A stretch of DNA of 10,272 bases from Verrucomicrobiales bacterium (GTDB taxonomy: Bacteria > Verrucomicrobiota > Verrucomicrobiia > Verrucomicrobiales > V1-33). The notes under the pieces are model-generated. The model was not told where the DNA came from and searched no databases. It saw only the letters and a list, made by a program, of their open reading frames with translations. The position numbers and the translations under genes are program-made. Positions 7,147 through 10,272 of this stretch are shown here, in pieces (positions within the stretch are counted from its first letter, which is position 1; each line of letters opens with the position of its first letter). The stretch covers positions 1 to 10,272 of the forward strand of contig JALRGB010000105.1 in the NCBI GenBank assembly GCA_023253575.1. The letters run 5' to 3'.

Positions 7147-7395
7147 ATGACCGACGATATCAAGGCCTACCAAATGCATGAAGGCGACACCGGCAGCGCT
7201 TCCGTGCAAGCCGCCCTCCTCACCCAACGCATCAACCACCTCACATCCCACTTCGCTAAGCACTCGAAAGATCATGCTTCACGTCGCGGATTGCTGAAAA
7301 TGGTTGCCCAACGCCGCAAACACCTCGACTACCTCGCGGCCACTGAGCCAGAACGGTATGTCAAAGTGCGCGACGGTTTGAAATTGCGCCGCTAA
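7147..7395 (+). CDS. rpsO: 30S ribosomal protein S15
   Basis: S15 is a primary 16S rRNA binding protein that organises the platform of the 30S subunit and contacts the 50S subunit. The 82-residue product carries family hallmarks: DTGSASVQAALLTQRINHLT (14-33), HFAKHSKDHASRRGLLKMVAQRR (helix with the rRNA-binding SRRGLL), HLDYL, and the C-terminal LKLRR. At 82 residues it is about seven shorter than E. coli S15 (89), and the missing part is at the N terminus before the DTGS motif. The start is well supported by GGAG 7 nt upstream, although the frame stays open further upstream with unlikely sequence. pnp follows on the same strand after an unusually long 584-bp spacer, preserving the classic rpsO-pnp order. 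Confidence 0.97.
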   Translation: MTDDIKAYQMHEGDTGSASVQAALLTQRINHLTSHFAKHSKDHASRRGLLKMVAQRRKHLDYLAATEPERYVKVRDGLKLRR

Positions 7396-7449
7396 TACCG
7401 CTACCGCGGTCAGCGTTGGTATCACATCCCACGCGGCCTCGCTTATTAC

Positions 7450-7490
7450 ACCGGTCTGCCTTAGCTGACCGGTTCGCCCGGCTCCCGGGC
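7450..7490 (+). repeat. Two tandem perfect hairpins downstream of rpsO
   Basis: ACCGGTC (7450-7456) pairs perfectly with GACCGGT (7467-7473) around a 10-nt loop. Two bases later GCCCGG (7476-7481) pairs with CCGGGC (7485-7490) around CTC. They begin 55 bp after the rpsO stop. No T-run follows, so they are not canonical terminators. RNA 3'-end protection of the rpsO message or an endonuclease processing site would both fit, by analogy with the RNase III and RNase E sites between rpsO and pnp in E. coli. Confidence 0.55.
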
Positions 7491-7864
7491 CTCCCCGATC
7501 CATTGATTTCCCGTTTAATTTCAGGCCATTCTTTTGTCCGTCTGACGACCGCTGCCCCGACGTTCACCCTCGTTTGGTTCTTGGCCGGTCTCTTGGCTCG
7601 CCTCCTCGGCGACATTCTTTGTGCGCGACCTCTGGCGTCCTCGAGCCTTACCCGCATGGTCGGCTGTTTGCGTTCATCTTTCGCTCCCGTTCAGCTCCCC
7701 TCGATCGGGCAGGCCTCGGTATCTTCCGCTTATCGTGAGCTTACTCGAGCGGCATACGATGCCTTCTCTGTTTTCTCTCCGGCCCCTCGCTTCTTTCGCG
7801 GCGTTCGCCTTCTCTTGATTTTTTCCGTACGCGAGCGGAGTCCGGACCTGTCCATTTCTTCACT

Positions 7865-7890
7865 TGAGCCTTCGATCATTTGATGGCTCA
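7865..7890 (+). repeat. Inverted repeat in the pnp leader
   Basis: TGAGCC (7865-7870) pairs with GGCTCA (7885-7890). The 14-nt loop contains a smaller nested inverted repeat (ATCA/TGAT, 7875-7884). It lies 89 nt before the pnp start and is followed by a C/T-rich run (TATTTCCCCCTTTCT), which is not a proper terminator tail. Confidence 0.45.
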
Positions 7891-7912
7891 CTGTATTTCC
7901 CCCTTTCTAGCC

Positions 7913-7931
7913 CCCAACGAGGTTCGTTGGG
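7913..7931 (+). promoter_or_regulatory. Perfect 8-bp hairpin in the pnp leader, candidate autoregulatory element
   Basis: CCCAACGA (7913-7920) and TCGTTGGG (7924-7931) form a perfect stem with a GGT loop, 48 nt before the pnp ATG. An A-rich, apparently unstructured stretch (7932-7979) follows and leads into the start codon. In E. coli, PNPase represses its own mRNA after RNase III cuts a leader stem; this stem is shorter, so RNase III cleavage is uncertain, but the position suits leader control of pnp. This role is inferred from position only. Confidence 0.5.
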
Positions 7932-7979
7932 ATACACCAGAAAAACAAAAGCAAAGTAAACATAAATAGTTCGTTACAC

Positions 7980-10124
7980 ATGAGTATCCACACCATCACG
8001 AGCCAGGTCGGCTCTACCCCCATCGTCTTTGAAACCGGCAAGATGGGCAAACTGGCTGACGGCGCTGTCACCGTCCGCTGCGGCGACACGATCGTCTTCG
8101 TTTCGGCCGTTTCGGCCACGTCTCTGAAACCAGGTCAAGATTGGTTTCCTCTGTCCGTCGAGTACAAAGAAAAAGCCAGCGCCGCCGGCAGATTCCCCGG
8201 TGGTTATTTCAAGCGGGAAGGTCGTCCGACTGAAAAAGAAATCATTGTCTGCCGAATGACGGATCGTCCCCTGCGTCCACTTTTCCCCAAGGATTATTTC
8301 TTTGACACGCAGATCATCGCTCTGCTCTTGAGCGCGGACCAGGTCAATGATCCTGATATCCTCAGCATCAACGGCGCTTCCGCCGCCTTGTGCGTCTCGG
8401 ACATTCCATTCAAAGGTCCAATTGGAGCCGTGCGCGTCGGCCGGATCAACGGACAATTTGTCGTCAATCCAACGCAAGACCAGCGGGCCCATAGCGATTT
8501 GGACCTCATCTACGTCGGCACCGCCACCGAAGTGGCCATGATCGAAGGCGAGGCATCCGAATTGCCCGATGAAGAATTCATCAAGGCCCTGCAGTTCGCC
8601 CACGAACAAATCCAGCCGCTGATCGCCGCTCAGGAAGAACTCAAACGCCTCGCCGGCAAAGCCCCACGGTCATACAAACCATTGACCGTTCGCTCCGAAT
8701 TGCTCGCCATCGCTTACTCCGTAGCCGGTACCCGCATCGAAGACGCCATCTACCGCAAAAGCAAAGTCGAGCGCAATCAAGCCGTCGGTGCCCTCAAAGA
8801 CGAGGTCAAAGCTTCCATCCTCGCCGCCCACCCGGACGCCACCGACTTCGAAGTCAGCCAAGCGTTCGACTACCTCCAGAAAAAAGCGTTTCGGGTCAGC
8901 ATCCTCGACCGTGGCGCCCGCTGCGACGGCCGCGACAATGCCACCATCCGCCCGCTCTCCGGCGAAGCCGGCGTCCTGCCAAGGGTGCACGGCAGCGCAC
9001 TCTTCTCGCGCGGCGAAACCCAAGCGCTGGCCATCGCCACTCTGGCGCCATTTGACGAAAAACAAAACTTCGACAGCTATGCCGGCGGCGAAGACAGCAA
9101 GTCATTCATCCTGCACTACAATTTCCCGCCGTATTCGGTCGGTGAAACCGGTCGTGTCGGCGGCATGAACCGCCGCGAAATCGGTCACGGCAATCTCGCT
9201 GAACGGTCGATCAAAGCCTTGATCCCCAGTGAGAAAGACTTCCCTTATGCCATCCGCTTGGTCAGTGAAGTCATGGAGTCAAACGGCTCGACCTCGATGG
9301 CTTCCGTCTGCGCCGGCAGTATGGCCCTGTTCAACGCCGGCGTGCCCATGGCCCGTCCGGTCGCCGGTATTTCCTGCGGTCTCGTCACCGAATTCGACGA
9401 CGCCGGAGTCATGAAACGGTACACCACCCTGCTCGACATCATCGGCAGCGAAGACCACTTCGGCGACATGGACTTCAAACTGTGCGGAACCACCGAAGGC
9501 GTGACCGGATACCAGCTCGACCTCAAACTCCCAGGCATCCCGCTGAGCTTGCTGGAAGAAGCCATCCGCAAAACCCGCGACGCCCGCATGAAGGTGATCG
9601 ACGTCATGAACACGGCGATCGCCACCCCAGCCAAACAACTCAGCCCCTACGCGCCGAAAATCGCCGTGACAAGCATCCCGCCCGATCGCATCGGCGAATT
9701 GATCGGCCCTGGCGGTAAAAACATCAAGGCCCTTCAGGCCGAGACCGGCACCGATGTCAGCATCCAAGATGACGGCACCGTGCACATCTACTCGACCAGC
9801 CAGCCAGGCTTGGACGCCGCATTGCGCAAAATCCGCAATATGTTCGCCGAAATCGAAATCGGAACGACCTACGAAGGCCGAGTCGTCAGCACAACCAACT
9901 TCGGTGCATTCATGGAAGTCCTGCCCGGACGCGACGGTCTCATCCACGTCTCCGAATTGGCTGACTTCCGCGTCAATCACGTCGAAGACGTGGTCAAGGT
10001 CGGCGACATCGTGGCCGCCGTCTGCGTCGGCGTCGATGAGAAAGGCCGCGTGAAAATGTCACGCCGCGCTTGGCTCCGCGATCAAGCCGCCGCCACTGCG
10101 GAAACCGCCGGCGTTGCCGAGTAA
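7980..10124 (+). CDS. pnp: Polyribonucleotide nucleotidyltransferase (PNPase)
   Basis: PNPase degrades RNA 3' to 5' by phosphorolysis, releasing nucleoside diphosphates, and can add tails in reverse; it works as a trimer in the cytoplasm, often with a helicase. The 714-residue protein has the full family layout: first RNase PH-like domain (about 10-145) with FPGGYFKREGRP (72-83), a helical linker (about 195-310), second RNase PH-like domain (about 320-550), KH domain with IGELIGPGGKNIKAL (571-585), and S1 domain (about 627-697, from GRVVSTTNFGAFMEV). The catalytic region is intact: GSTS (436-439) for phosphate and EDHFGDMDFK (491-500) with the metal-binding Asp pair and Lys. No Shine-Dalgarno site precedes the ATG; the leader is A-rich and carries a hairpin. 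A strong terminator follows 22 bp after the stop. Confidence 0.98.
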   Translation: MSIHTITSQVGSTPIVFETGKMGKLADGAVTVRCGDTIVFVSAVSATSLKPGQDWFPLSVEYKEKASAAGRFPGGYFKREGRPTEKEIIVCRMTDRPLRPLFPKDYFFDTQIIALLLSADQVNDPDILSINGASAALCVSDIPFKGPIGAVRVGRINGQFVVNPTQDQRAHSDLDLIYVGTATEVAMIEGEASELPDEEFIKALQFAHEQIQPLIAAQEELKRLAGKAPRSYKPLTVRSELLAIAYSVAGTRIEDAIYRKSKVERNQAVGALKDEVKASILAAHPDATDFEVSQAFDYLQKKAFRVSILDRGARCDGRDNATIRPLSGEAGVLPRVHGSALFSRGETQALAIATLAPFDEKQNFDSYAGGEDSKSFILHYNFPPYSVGETGRVGGMNRREIGHGNLAERSIKALIPSEKDFPYAIRLVSEVMESNGSTSMASVCAGSMALFNAGVPMARPVAGISCGLVTEFDDAGVMKRYTTLLDIIGSEDHFGDMDFKLCGTTEGVTGYQLDLKLPGIPLSLLEEAIRKTRDARMKVIDVMNTAIATPAKQLSPYAPKIAVTSIPPDRIGELIGPGGKNIKALQAETGTDVSIQDDGTVHIYSTSQPGLDAALRKIRNMFAEIEIGTTYEGRVVSTTNFGAFMEVLPGRDGLIHVSELADFRVNHVEDVVKVGDIVAAVCVGVDEKGRVKMSRRAWLRDQAAATAETAGVAE

Positions 10125-10146
10125 TCAAATCGCAAAAGAAGCATTC

Positions 10147-10184
10147 AAAAAACCGACGTCCTCGCCAAGGGCGTCGGTTTTTTT
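10147..10184 (+). terminator. Rho-independent terminator of pnp
   Basis: AAAAAACCGACG (10147-10158) pairs with CGTCGGTTTTTT (10172-10183). The stem continues inward through a T.G wobble and CCT/AGG to a CGCCA loop, and the 3' arm ends in seven T. This is a textbook intrinsic terminator 22 bp after the pnp stop. The A-run on the 5' side means it could also stop transcripts from the opposite strand. Confidence 0.95.
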
Positions 10185-10215
10185 GTTTAACTTTTTAATA
10201 TCCAAATACTATCAG

Positions 10216-10232
10216 CTACATATCGCATGTAG
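10216..10232. repeat. Perfect inverted repeat in the AT-rich tail
   Basis: CTACAT (10216-10221) and ATGTAG (10227-10232) form a 6-bp inverted repeat around ATCGC, extendable by a G.T and an A-T pair. It lies in the AT-rich, gene-free last 88 bases, after the pnp terminator. It might be an operator or part of another terminator for a gene beyond the window; nothing seen here decides this. Confidence 0.4.
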
Positions 10233-10272
10233 TTATTTCTTATATTTAATTGCAACTCCATTTATCAGCACG

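Larger units (their letters stand above)
7396..7979 (+). other. Long pyrimidine-rich rpsO-pnp spacer, no convincing gene
   Basis: These 584 bp lie between rpsO and pnp. The + strand is markedly rich in C and T, especially 7500-7860, unlike the flanking genes. A TTG-initiated frame (7416-7883, 155 codons) runs through most of it, but the product has no lysine, is dominated by Leu/Ser/Arg, has no ribosome binding site and resembles nothing I know, so I treat it as non-coding. Perfect hairpins lie near both ends: 7450-7473 and 7476-7490 after rpsO, 7865-7890 and 7913-7931 before pnp. The middle has only modest possible pairings, for example CTCGC near 7786 with GCGAG near 7830. I recognise no known RNA family (RNase P, SRP and 6S signatures were looked for and not seen on either strand). 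A long processed leader or a small RNA are possible. Confidence 0.6.

Noticed and set aside
7476..7500. GC hairpin after rpsO as an intrinsic terminator
   Set aside because: The 6-bp stem is followed by CTCCCCGATCC rather than a T-run, so termination is not supported; kept only as a hairpin.
7416..7883. A 155-codon + strand frame filling most of the rpsO-pnp spacer
   Set aside because: It starts with TTG without a ribosome binding site, contains no lysine, is dominated by Leu, Ser and Arg as expected from a C/T-rich sequence, and matches no family I know. Kept as non-coding, with a suggested test.

Overview
The window is a stretch of ordinary bacterial chromosome, about 55-60% GC by eye, dominated by RNA and translation housekeeping genes. 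The gene set, several starts without a Shine-Dalgarno site, and the shape of the S15 and PNPase proteins would fit Verrucomicrobiota or a relative. That placement is an inference from general resemblance and was not tested.

Layout. Bases 1-1192 (+ strand) hold the end of a membrane-anchored helical protein, cut by the window edge, and a small 104-residue protein of unknown function. Facing them is a complete tmRNA gene (ssrA, 1204-1554, minus strand) with a recognisable 5' end, short degradation tag, T arm and encoded CCA. Upstream of ssrA on the same strand lies a run read in the order hrpA (3214-7002), a small single-pass membrane protein (2670-3167) and a multi-pass HTTM-like membrane protein (1651-2655). 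The two membrane genes are 14 bp apart and look like a functional pair. hrpA is a full-length DEAH-box RNA helicase.

Divergent from hrpA, the + strand carries rpsO (ribosomal protein S15, 7147-7395) and pnp (polynucleotide phosphorylase, 7980-10124), the order familiar from many bacteria. A strong intrinsic terminator (10147-10184) closes pnp. The last 88 bases are AT-rich and hold no gene.

How the parts relate. tmRNA rescues stalled ribosomes, PNPase degrades RNA 3' to 5', HrpA remodels RNA or stalled ribosomes, and S15 organises the 30S subunit, so the window is a small RNA-metabolism neighbourhood. The parts least explained by standard annotation are non-coding. One is a hairpin before rpsO with adjacent G.U and G-C pairs, resembling a site S15 could bind. 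The other is an unusually long (584 nt), pyrimidine-rich spacer between rpsO and pnp, bounded by perfect hairpins. The paired membrane genes after hrpA are the least understood proteins. I found no CRISPR array, transposase, phage gene, tRNA or obvious defence system.
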